In this document: positions 1 through 5,480 of the stretch, piece after piece
Layout of the letters: every line of letters begins with the position of its first letter
Position numbering within the stretch: position 1 is the stretch's first letter
Source of the DNA: Spirochaetales bacterium
Lineage (GTDB): Bacteria; Spirochaetota; Spirochaetia; ARS1246
NCBI GenBank assembly: GCA_018644745.1
Contig: JABGPX010000392.1
Span: 1-5,480 of the forward strand
Direction of reading: 5' to 3'
DNA length: 5,480 bases
Notes under the pieces: model-generated
What the model was told of the DNA's origin: nothing
The model's input: the letters and a program-made list of their open reading frames with translations, nothing else
Databases searched by the model: none
Position numbers and translations under genes: made by a program

Positions 1-312
1 GTTGTTGGTATCAAGAAAGATCGGATTGAAGACTATAAAAAGATTCATGCAGATTCTTTTCCGGGTGTTAGGGATCTCATTACGGCGGCGCATATGAAAA
101 ACTTTTCAATATTCATCGAGGTTCTCCCTGACGGTAAAAACTATCTGTTCGGCTACTATGAATACACGGGGACCGACTACGAAAGCGATATGGCACGGAT
201 GGCCGAAGAGCCGAGGAACCGGCAATGGCTCGAGGAGACCGACCGGATGCAGATCCCCCTTCCCGGCTGCGAGTCCTGGAAAATAATGTCGAAAGTGTAC
301 TATAACGCATGA
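1..312 (+). CDS. L-rhamnose mutarotase family protein (RhaM/DUF718), 5'-partial
   Basis: The frame is open from base 1 to the TGA at 310-312, giving 103 residues with the start outside the window. The family is about 104 residues, so only some 6 or more N-terminal residues are missing. RhaM-type enzymes are small cytosolic ferredoxin-like-fold proteins that interconvert the alpha and beta anomers of L-rhamnose or related sugars. Visible family hallmarks are the Tyr12-x3-His16 pair (equivalent, from memory, to E. coli RhaM Tyr18 and catalytic His22), the NFSIF strand at 34-38, a LFGYYEY strand, a DMARMAEEP helix, a QW-x4-TD segment, and a C-terminal strand ending in KVYYN. Two expected sugar-contacting aromatics differ: Phe35 where E. 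coli has Tyr41, and Gln75 where it has Trp76 (Trp77 is kept as Trp76). The family is secure; rhamnose as substrate is not. No other rhamnose gene is visible. An internal ATG at 94 would lose the catalytic His, so it is not the start. Confidence 0.88.
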   Translation, partial: VVGIKKDRIEDYKKIHADSFPGVRDLITAAHMKNFSIFIEVLPDGKNYLFGYYEYTGTDYESDMARMAEEPRNRQWLEETDRMQIPLPGCESWKIMSKVYYNA

Positions 313-329
313 GATAAAATCCACATCAA

Positions 330-357
330 TTGAACTCCTTTTTCAACCGAAAATAAT
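330..357 (+). promoter_or_regulatory. Candidate sigma-70 promoter for the Popeye-like/P-loop gene pair
   Basis: TTGAAC at 330-335 matches four of six bases of the -35 consensus. After a 16-base spacer, AATAAT at 352-357 matches five of six bases of the -10 consensus. Transcription would begin near 364, leaving a leader of about 28 bases before the ATG at 393. It lies in the only non-coding gap upstream of the pair. This is a pattern match by eye. The pair could also be read through from the mutarotase gene, as no terminator hairpin with a U-tract is visible after that gene. Confidence 0.4.
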
Positions 358-391
358 AGAAGAGATTCTGGACTCATTAAGGGGCTCTTCT
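358..391 (+). repeat. Inverted repeat spanning the ribosome binding site
   Basis: AGAAGAG at 358-364 and CTCTTCT at 385-391 are perfect 7-base inverted repeats separated by 20 bases. In RNA the right arm would pair the bases between the Shine-Dalgarno site (379-384, in the loop) and the ATG at 393. It could tune translation, but only in transcripts starting upstream of 358. A transcript from the candidate promoter just upstream would begin around 364 and lose most of the left arm. It may be coincidental. Confidence 0.3.
379..384 (+). promoter_or_regulatory. Shine-Dalgarno site for the Popeye-like gene
   Basis: AAGGGG ends 8 bases before the ATG at 393, which is good spacing. An in-frame TAA at 378-380 rules out an earlier start. 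The site therefore supports 393 as the true start. Confidence 0.6.
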
Positions 392-392
392 T

Positions 393-1046
393 ATGATTTT
401 TGTACTCAACGCCGGTTACCTGTTTATGCTGGTGGCGCTCACAATTCGGAATATCCTGTTCCTCAGAATTATTCTCATCAGTGCGCAGGGACTATTTATC
501 GCCTACAATCTGGTAACCGCGAACTACGTCGTACTGATGTGGAATTGCCTTTTCCTCGCGATCAACCTGTTTCAGGTAATCGTACTTCTTCGAAGACGCA
601 GGCCGGTAACAATTCCTGAAGGGGTCGAAGATATCTATGATGATACTTTTCATGACATGTCAAAACGGGAGTTTCTCTACTTCTGGCAGATTGGCAAAGA
701 ACGGCTTTTTGAGGAAGGCAAGATCGTTGAAGAAGGATCCTCGCAGGAAGTTATTATGCTGATTCTCGGCGGGACGGCTTCTGTCATGAAGACCGGCAGG
801 GAAATCGCGGAGCTCTCGCGGGGTAGTTTTATCGCTGAAATGAGTTTCCTCAGCGGTGACCCGGCTTCGGCGGATGTTCAATGCGGCACCCCCGTTGAAA
901 CTATCACCTGGAGCCAAGAGAATTTGGCTAATTTAAAAAAATTAAATTTCGAGCTGTGGATAAAAATACAACATGTTCTGAGCAAAGACCTGGTTGGAAA
1001 GGTTCGACGAACTTCCAGCCTGCTTCGAACGGATGAGAAGGATTAA
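393..1046 (+). CDS. Popeye-like membrane protein with cyclic-nucleotide-binding-type domain
   Basis: The protein has 217 residues. Three hydrophobic segments (about 2-17, 20-40 and 43-66) are followed by a basic RRRRPV stretch (67-72) and a soluble domain of about 140 residues that should be cytoplasmic. Order and landmarks follow animal Popeye (POPDC) proteins as I remember them: an N-L-F-Q end to the third helix, a Leu/Arg-rich R-P-V turn, an acidic E-D-I-Y segment (79-82), a beta-roll, a cassette at 144-162, a W-S-x-E-x-L motif (173-178), and a C-terminal helix with a S-K-D-L-x-x-K-V pattern (197-204). Animal homologues bind cAMP through this domain. The cassette here resembles CRP/PKA-type domains, keeping Glu149, but has Ala158 at the position of the phosphate-binding Arg. 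It also lacks the DSPE and FQVT motifs of animal Popeye proteins. Ligand and output are therefore unknown. It is translationally coupled to the next gene. The alternative name is simply 'cyclic nucleotide-binding domain membrane protein'. Confidence 0.75.
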   Translation: MIFVLNAGYLFMLVALTIRNILFLRIILISAQGLFIAYNLVTANYVVLMWNCLFLAINLFQVIVLLRRRRPVTIPEGVEDIYDDTFHDMSKREFLYFWQIGKERLFEEGKIVEEGSSQEVIMLILGGTASVMKTGREIAELSRGSFIAEMSFLSGDPASADVQCGTPVETITWSQENLANLKKLNFELWIKIQHVLSKDLVGKVRRTSSLLRTDEKD

Positions 1047-1771
1047 TGGATATTCTACCTGTACTTATTCTCAACGCCCGCCCGGCCGCCGGCAAGAGTG
1101 AAATAATTGATTACCTGCATTCCGTAAGTGATCAGGTGCGAAAAGACCGATTCCACCTTGGCAAAATAGATGAAATCGATGATTTTCCAATGCTGTGGAC
1201 ATGGTTTGAAGAGGATGCAATTCTCACAGAAATGGGACAGCCGAGGCTGCACACCGATAAGGATGGTTTTTTTCTTTTCACCGATCTGTGGAATCTGCTG
1301 ATCAGAAGGATTTGCCAGGAATATGGAAAGAAGCTGCGCGACCGGCCGGACCTCCACACAGACACAACGGTTATTATCGAGTTTTCCCGCGGTGCTGAGC
1401 ATGGTGGCTACGAGGACGCGTTTAGCCATATGACTGGTGAAATCCTCAAGAAAGCTGCGGCTCTCTACGTCGATGTTACCTATGAAGAATCGAAACGCAA
1501 GAACACACGGCGATTTAATCCTGAAAAACCAGACAGCGTACTGGAACACGGGCTTCCTGCGGACAAAATGGAAATATTGTACAAGGATATCGATTGGAAA
1601 GATTTTTCAAGCAAGAGTCCGGAATTTCTCCAAATTGATAACAATGCCGTTCCATACGCGGTCCTGGACAACAGCGATGATATTACTACTATCGGTGGCG
1701 ACCGTCTTGGTGAACGGCTTGAGATTGCCATGAATACGATATGGAATCTGTCCGGTCGAGGGAACTTATAA
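1046..1771 (+). CDS. Uncharacterised P-loop NTPase / kinase-like protein
   Basis: The protein has 241 residues and is soluble, with no signal peptide or membrane segment. A hydrophobic strand (VLILN, 6-10) runs into NARPAAGKS (10-18), a Walker A-like loop with Ala in place of the usual first Gly. A second strand, VIIEFSRG (109-116), is a Walker B-like candidate with Glu112. An Arg/Lys-rich stretch (ESKRKNTRRF, 148-157) resembles the lid of small-molecule kinases. Other distinctive blocks are EIDDFPMLWTWFEED (43-57) and SVLEHGLP (164-171). I recognise the overall pattern as a conserved hypothetical family but know no assigned function. A nucleoside- or adenylate-kinase-like phosphotransferase is an inference. 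Its ATG overlaps the TAA of the Popeye-like gene by one base, and GAGAAGG at 1035-1041 serves as Shine-Dalgarno, so the two should be made together. Its TAA lies inside the lactonase gene's 3' end. Confidence 0.7.
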   Translation: MDILPVLILNARPAAGKSEIIDYLHSVSDQVRKDRFHLGKIDEIDDFPMLWTWFEEDAILTEMGQPRLHTDKDGFFLFTDLWNLLIRRICQEYGKKLRDRPDLHTDTTVIIEFSRGAEHGGYEDAFSHMTGEILKKAAALYVDVTYEESKRKNTRRFNPEKPDSVLEHGLPADKMEILYKDIDWKDFSSKSPEFLQIDNNAVPYAVLDNSDDITTIGGDRLGERLEIAMNTIWNLSGRGNL

Positions 1772-2797
1772 GACCGGTCTTATGCAGGACGGCATCGGCA
1801 CGGCGATTTCGTTGCCGGTTGGAGCCGGGATCCCATCAGATCCAATTTCAAACTCAACTATATTGTGGCTATCCTTGTTCGCCGCAAGAAGAAATTTCCC
1901 AACGATGTTGAAATTCCGTGGACAACTGCCGCCGGTGTGAATATGACCAAGGAGTACGGGGATCTGCCTGTTCCGAATATCAAACGCCGCAATCGAATCG
2001 TGTCCTCGATTTGATGTATAGAGGTAATCCGCTCCGGCACTAACATGAATATCAGCAGCAGTATTTACCCCTGTGAAATCGGCGGGAAGTCCAGGCACTG
2101 TATGTAACAGCTCAAGCTTTTCCCCCGGCACATATTTATATACCGACACAAAACCGGTTAATTCGTAAATGCAATAGAGCAGACGCCCATCAGGGTGAAA
2201 ACAAAGGTGCCTTGGCCCGGAACCCGGGATAGCAGAACCTGATGCCTCTGCTTCCTCTATGAGATTACCGGTAACGGGATTGATTTGATACACCACAATC
2301 CGATCGATTCCAAGATCAGCAACCAGCAGACGGCTGCCGAATGGATCGATTATCGCGGAATGAGCATGCGGGCCTTCCTGGCGCTCAGGATTTATGCTTG
2401 ACCCGACATGCTGGATAACCTTCACTCCCGCCTTGAAACTACCATCATTTGATAATTCTGCGATAACTACCGATCCGTCGCCGTAATTTGTGGCGTAGAG
2501 AAACCGGCCGTCTTGAGACGGCGTCAAATGACAAGCCGAGGAACCGCCTGTCTTTACGCTGTCAATTCTCGTCAGCTGTCCGTTGTCTTCAATTCGAAAT
2601 GACACGAGCTCGGCTTCTTCTTTTTCTGAAACCGAATAGAGAAACGGTTTTACGGAATCGAGGGCAAGAAACGACGGGTTATCAAGCTCTGCTACGAGCT
2701 CCGCGGGTTCGAGGGTGCCGGTATCTAGTTGCAGACTTGCCCGATATATTCCCTTGCTCTCAAATTCATGAGTATAGGTACCGATATAAAAATCCAT
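1766..2797 (-). CDS. Lactonase family beta-propeller protein (6-phosphogluconolactonase type, YbhE/Pgl-like)
   Basis: The protein has 343 residues, the usual length for this seven-bladed propeller family (PF10282). Members hydrolyse 6-phosphogluconolactone in the pentose phosphate pathway, or other sugar lactones. Blade hallmarks appear in order: FYIGTYT (3-9), NPSFLAL (40-46), GGSSACHLTP (84-93) with RFLYATNYGDGSV (98-110), PHAHSAIIDP (143-152) with VADLGIDR (159-166), GSGPRHLCFHPDGR (192-205), YTSNRGHDSIAAFD (260-273), and CPRNFNIVGKFLLAANKDS (292-310). There is no signal peptide, so it should be cytosolic. The ATG at 2797 gives the canonical N-terminus and has GGTGA 5 bases upstream. It starts 15 bases after pta and probably shares its transcript. 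Its end overlaps the convergent P-loop gene by 6 bases. The family is certain; 6-phosphogluconolactone as the actual substrate is not shown by the sequence, and no zwf or gnd lies nearby. Confidence 0.92.
   Translation of the reverse strand: MDFYIGTYTHEFESKGIYRASLQLDTGTLEPAELVAELDNPSFLALDSVKPFLYSVSEKEEAELVSFRIEDNGQLTRIDSVKTGGSSACHLTPSQDGRFLYATNYGDGSVVIAELSNDGSFKAGVKVIQHVGSSINPERQEGPHAHSAIIDPFGSRLLVADLGIDRIVVYQINPVTGNLIEEAEASGSAIPGSGPRHLCFHPDGRLLYCIYELTGFVSVYKYVPGEKLELLHTVPGLPADFTGVNTAADIHVSAGADYLYTSNRGHDSIAAFDIRNRQIPVLLGHIHTGGSCPRNFNIVGKFLLAANKDSHNIVEFEIGSDGIPAPTGNEIAVPMPSCIRPVL
1768..1783. repeat. Perfect 16-bp palindrome at the convergent gene junction
   Basis: ATAAGACCGGTCTTAT is perfectly self-complementary across 1768-1783. 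It overlaps the P-loop gene's stop codon and lies just inside the last lactonase codons (Arg-Pro-Val-Leu). Another CCGGTC at 1752-1757 could instead pair with GACCGG at 1772-1777 in + strand RNA. There is no U-tract on either side, so it does not look like a standard intrinsic terminator. It could be a protein-binding dyad, a weak bidirectional hairpin, or chance within coding sequence. Confidence 0.55.
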
Positions 2798-2812
2798 TCA
2801 TTTCACCAAACA

Positions 2813-4909
2813 TTATTTCTGCTGAGCCTGTATAGCGGTTATCGCGATAGTGTATACAATATCGGTAACCGTCGCGCCCCGGCTCAAGTCATTTGCCGGC
2901 TTATTAAGTCCCTGAAGTACCGGACCGATCGCAGGTACATTTGCTGATCGCTGCACCGCCTTATACGCGGTGTTTCCTGCATCCAGATCCGGGAAGATAT
3001 AAACGGTGGCTTTCCCCGCGACTTTGCTGTCTTTGAATTTGATATTCGCAACCTCTTGAGATGTGGCGGCGTCGTATTGAATGGGTCCTTCGATGAGCAA
3101 GTCGGGTCTTCGCTCTTTTGCCAGAGTTGCCGCCTTTCGAACCTTATCCACATCCTCGCCGAAACCGGATTCTCCGGTTGAATAAGAAAGCATCGCTACA
3201 ACAGGATTGAGCCCGAAGAAACTCGCGGTGTCCGCACTGGTAATTGCGATATCCGCCAATTCTTCCGCCGTGGGTTTTGCGACGAGGGCGCAGTCGCCGT
3301 ACACCAAAACTTGCTCGGGCATGCACATAAAGAAAACACTCGATGCGAGTGATACCTCAGGTTTAGTTTTTATAAGCTGAAGAACCGGTCGAAGTGTATC
3401 GGCGGTTGAGTGGGTAGCGCCGGAAACATAACCGTCGGCATCGCCTTTATAGACCATCAGCGCCGCGTATACGATGGGATCAAGCACCGCGTCTCTTGCT
3501 CTTTCGAGGGTCACGCCTTTATGCTTCCGCAGCTCATAAAGAATACGCCCATATTCCTCGATATGATCGCGGTCCTCAGCAAGATAATCATGAATAACCA
3601 ACTCATCCAGACTCACGCCCTCTCTGTGAGTGATATCAATTATCGTTTTCTTGTCACCCAGCACCACAACATCGCATACATCGCGGTGAATTATTTCTTC
3701 AGCAGCTTTGAGAATACGAGGCTCGGTGCCTTCAGGAAGAACGATTTTCTTCCTCATCGCTTTTGCTTTCTCTAGAATACGATATTGAAACATCCTCGGC
3801 GTGAGCATATCGCTCTGCACCGTACCCAGGAGGTCATAAATCCGGCGGATGTCCACATATCGCTGTATTGAATGCTTGGCAAGTTCGATCTTCTCCGGAT
3901 CATCCTTCGATAGCTTCCCGCGGACTTCACTTACATTAAGCGCAGTCGTGAAAGTATCATCCTTTACCGAAAGAATTGTCAGTCCGGCATCGGATATTCC
4001 CTCGAGAAGAGTTCTCACGTTGTTTCCGGGAGTTAGTCCGCCGGTGAGAATAATTCCGGCGTAATCAGGATAGTACACCGACTTATGAGCACTTAATATA
4101 GTGAAAATGTGCTCTGCTCTGTCGCCTGATGTAATGAGAAGATATCCGTCTTGATCGTGGATATATTCCAGGGCATTCTCAGGTGTCATGGCAAGTATCT
4201 TGGTATCGGTTACCACTCTGTCGAGATCATCACCTTTTATCATAATTTCCGCGCCGATGGCGTCTCGCACTTCACTGAGCCGCGGTCCTGATAGCACCGG
4301 ATTATTTAAAATTACACCGAATAATGGTATACCGTTTTTCTCGAGCCGGTCCTTCAGACGAAGAGCGTCCTTTCTAGGATCAGGAGAATCAAAACGATTT
4401 ACAATGGCTCCGAGCAGTGTGCAGCCATGGTCTGTAAAGGACTCGGCATACTCGGTGACATTATGGACTATATCATCGATGCTTTTTTCGTGACCCAGTG
4501 CCACAAGAAGTACCGGCGCTACGAGATTTTGAGCAAGTTCGGCATTGATATCAAACTCGAGCGCCGACATGGTGCTGGTATAGTCGGTTCCTTCGATGAA
4601 GATTGCATCTTTATCTTTAGAAACTGATTTGAAACTCTTGAATATCTTTTCAAATAGCGCGTCTTTATCCTGCTGTGCCTGTGTTAATGACATTGGCGTG
4701 ATATCGCGTGGGTCATCCTTCAGATCGAAAAGGGCTTTTACCAGCGTCGCGTCTTCTTCTTCACCATGCACGGATTCGTATCGCTGCCCCACGGGCTTCA
4801 TATATCCGACTCGCGGTACAAACCCCTGAACCGCGCTCATTAGACCTATTGTGACCAAACTTTTGCCGCTTCCCCTTTCGGTAGAAGCGATGAAAATCTT
4901 TGTCGCCAT
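2813..4909 (-). CDS. pta: Phosphate acetyltransferase, long two-part form
   Basis: Pta interconverts acetyl-CoA plus phosphate and acetyl phosphate plus CoA in the cytosol, usually with acetate kinase, linking acetate excretion or uptake to ATP. The 698-residue product is close to E. coli Pta (714). Residues 1-200 form a BioD/cobyrinate-synthase-like P-loop domain (STERGSGKS at 9-17; YMKPVGQ at 36-42). About 215-340 is a DRTGG-type regulatory domain (LDRVVTDTKI at 229-238; LLITSGDR at 257-264). About 371-692 is the catalytic PTA/PTB domain. The catalytic part shows IVLPEGTEPR (389-398), DGYVSGATHST (492-502), PEQVLVYGDCA (531-541), AMLSYSTGESG (572-582), YIFPDLDAGNTAYKAVQR (637-654), and NDLSRGATVTDIVYT (673-687). 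Ser676, Arg677 and Asp683 correspond to catalytic Ser309, Arg310 and Asp316 of the Methanosarcina enzyme, as I recall the numbering. The frame extends upstream to an ATG at 4999, but the strong Shine-Dalgarno and the family-typical N-terminus favour 4909. No ackA is visible. The lactonase gene follows 15 bases downstream. Confidence 0.97.
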   Translation of the reverse strand: MATKIFIASTERGSGKSLVTIGLMSAVQGFVPRVGYMKPVGQRYESVHGEEEDATLVKALFDLKDDPRDITPMSLTQAQQDKDALFEKIFKSFKSVSKDKDAIFIEGTDYTSTMSALEFDINAELAQNLVAPVLLVALGHEKSIDDIVHNVTEYAESFTDHGCTLLGAIVNRFDSPDPRKDALRLKDRLEKNGIPLFGVILNNPVLSGPRLSEVRDAIGAEIMIKGDDLDRVVTDTKILAMTPENALEYIHDQDGYLLITSGDRAEHIFTILSAHKSVYYPDYAGIILTGGLTPGNNVRTLLEGISDAGLTILSVKDDTFTTALNVSEVRGKLSKDDPEKIELAKHSIQRYVDIRRIYDLLGTVQSDMLTPRMFQYRILEKAKAMRKKIVLPEGTEPRILKAAEEIIHRDVCDVVVLGDKKTIIDITHREGVSLDELVIHDYLAEDRDHIEEYGRILYELRKHKGVTLERARDAVLDPIVYAALMVYKGDADGYVSGATHSTADTLRPVLQLIKTKPEVSLASSVFFMCMPEQVLVYGDCALVAKPTAEELADIAITSADTASFFGLNPVVAMLSYSTGESGFGEDVDKVRKAATLAKERRPDLLIEGPIQYDAATSQEVANIKFKDSKVAGKATVYIFPDLDAGNTAYKAVQRSANVPAIGPVLQGLNKPANDLSRGATVTDIVYTIAITAIQAQQK

Positions 4910-4914
4910 TGATT

Positions 4915-4922
4915 CTTCCTCT
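4915..4922 (-). promoter_or_regulatory. Shine-Dalgarno site that fixes the pta start
   Basis: Read on the minus strand, AGAGGAAG lies 5 bases upstream of the ATG at 4909. No comparable site was seen before the upstream in-frame ATG at 4999. The 30 extra residues an upstream start would add look unlike any Pta N-terminus, so the site decides the start. Confidence 0.7.
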
Positions 4923-5021
4923 GTCGATGTATAATTCGTTTGCATACGGCCAACTACCCCCATCGCGATTAATCCGAAAAGACACCTTGCTCTCTTCACT
5001 CTTCGATGCTCTGACCACTGG

Positions 5022-5051
5022 CGTATAATTTCAATATAGGTGGAGACTCAA
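5022..5051 (-). promoter_or_regulatory. Weak candidate promoter for pta-lactonase
   Basis: The 189-base gap upstream of pta (4910-5098) holds no convincing gene. On the minus strand, TTGAGT (5051-5046, four of six -35 bases) is followed after 18 bases by TATACG (5027-5022, four of six -10 bases). This would give a leader of roughly 105 bases. The match is poor in the last -10 position. A TATATT slightly further upstream is an alternative -10 without a good -35. No riboswitch-like structure or terminator was recognised in the gap. Confidence 0.25.
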
Positions 5052-5098
5052 TCTTCGTCTATAGCGCCAGAAAATTCCTGATAGCACAACGCGATCGG

Positions 5099-5480
5099 TT
5101 AAAATATCAATGGAAAAATGAATGCAACGAATCCCGCCCAAATCGCAAGAAACGGCAGGTAGGCGGTCTGCCAGACAACGAGTCGACGAAATCCCTCCTT
5201 CCGGATAAGAAATTTGAGATAGAGAATACCACTAACCGCGAGATTCACAAGGAGTATGATATTTTCGCCAAGAGCTGCAGTTTTATTTGGTGTAAATCCA
5301 AATGATTGAATCCTCATAGCAATTGCAGTTAGCGCAATCGCGTCAACGATAAGTGCGGAGAAAATAAGAGCTGTATTAATTATGTCAAGAAAATCCGGAT
5401 CACGTCTCTCATCTCTTGCTGAGATAAGATAGAGAAGGATGCCAAGCACGACGGCAAGAAGTATATCGAAGCCGATAAGT
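5099..5480 (-). CDS. Multi-pass membrane protein of unknown function, C-terminal part
   Basis: The frame is open from the right edge of the window to the TAA at 5101-5099, giving the last 126 residues of a longer protein. A GTG at 5449 is in frame, but the reading continues with hydrophobic sequence upstream of it, so the gene is cut by the window rather than starting there. Four hydrophobic helices are visible (about 1-20, 34-55, 73-92 and 104-126). The loops between them are SARDERRDPDF (20-30), MRIQSFGFTPNKTAALGEN (55-73) and the basic RKEGFRR (93-99). The R-x3-F-G-F-T-P-N-K-x-A-A-L-G loop looks like a conserved motif, and I have an uncertain impression of similar motifs in large uncharacterised bacterial membrane proteins (possibly DUF4153-like). 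No function can be assigned. It reads in the same direction as pta but is separated by 189 bases, so co-transcription is uncertain. Confidence 0.7.
   Translation of the reverse strand, partial: LIGFDILLAVVLGILLYLISARDERRDPDFLDIINTALIFSALIVDAIALTAIAMRIQSFGFTPNKTAALGENIILLVNLAVSGILYLKFLIRKEGFRRLVVWQTAYLPFLAIWAGFVAFIFPLIF

Noticed and set aside
1055..1549. Long open frame on the - strand opposite the P-loop gene.
   Set aside because: It is the antisense shadow of a gene with clear motifs, and its translation shows no recognisable domain.
1752..1783. Intrinsic terminator between the convergent genes.
   Set aside because: The CCGGTC/GACCGG stem is only 6 bp with a 14-base loop, and neither it nor the 16-bp palindrome is followed by a U-tract.
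3410..3775. 121-codon open frame on the + strand inside pta.
   Set aside because: It lies opposite the conserved catalytic domain of Pta, has no protein-like motifs and no evident ribosome binding site; the same applies to the other + strand frames at 2488-2835, 3849-4064 and 4188-4829.
4910..4999. Possible 30-residue N-terminal extension of Pta from an ATG at 4999.
   Set aside because: The added residues do not resemble Pta N-termini, while the ATG at 4909 has a strong Shine-Dalgarno site and gives the expected M-A-T-K-I-F start into the P-loop.
5024..5029. Perfect TATAAT on the + strand, a possible -10 element.
   Set aside because: No acceptable -35 lies 16-18 bases upstream, and no + strand gene follows: it would point into the convergent membrane protein gene.
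5088..5102. CGATCG-centred dyad after the membrane protein gene as a terminator.
   Set aside because: Only 6 bp are perfectly symmetric, there is a mismatch beyond them and no loop or U-tract, so it has no support as a terminator.

Overview
This 5.48 kb stretch is bacterial: genes are densely packed, several starts have purine-rich Shine-Dalgarno sites, genes overlap by a few bases, and composition is moderate (close to 50% GC by eye). The proteins do not fix the phylum. The long, two-part phosphate acetyltransferase and the uncharacterised P-loop protein would fit an environmental heterotroph, possibly a spirochaete or similar anaerobe, but that is a guess. No tRNA, rRNA, CRISPR array, insertion sequence or attachment site was seen.

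The left part reads on the + strand. It opens with the 3' part of a RhaM/DUF718 sugar mutarotase (1-312). An 80-base spacer follows with a plausible sigma-70 promoter and an inverted repeat. Next is a compact two-gene unit: a three-helix membrane protein with a Popeye-like cyclic-nucleotide-binding-type domain (393-1046), then an uncharacterised P-loop NTPase (1046-1771). The stop of the first and the start of the second share one base (TAATG).

The right part reads on the - strand. At the window edge is the C-terminal part of a multi-pass membrane protein of unknown function (5480-5099). After a 189-base gap comes phosphate acetyltransferase Pta (4909-2813), then 15 bases later a seven-bladed beta-propeller lactonase of the 6-phosphogluconolactonase type (2797-1766). 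The lactonase and the P-loop gene converge and overlap by 6 bases. Both TAA stops lie in one palindromic TTATAA, next to a perfect 16-bp palindrome.

Functionally, the - strand genes and the mutarotase are central or sugar carbon metabolism: acetyl-CoA/acetyl phosphate exchange, lactone hydrolysis, and sugar anomer interconversion. The + strand pair looks different: a membrane-anchored putative nucleotide sensor translationally coupled to a P-loop enzyme of unknown substrate. It is the best candidate here for an undescribed system. The sensor domain keeps the conserved Glu of the phosphate-binding cassette but has Ala where canonical cAMP binders have Arg, so its ligand is open.
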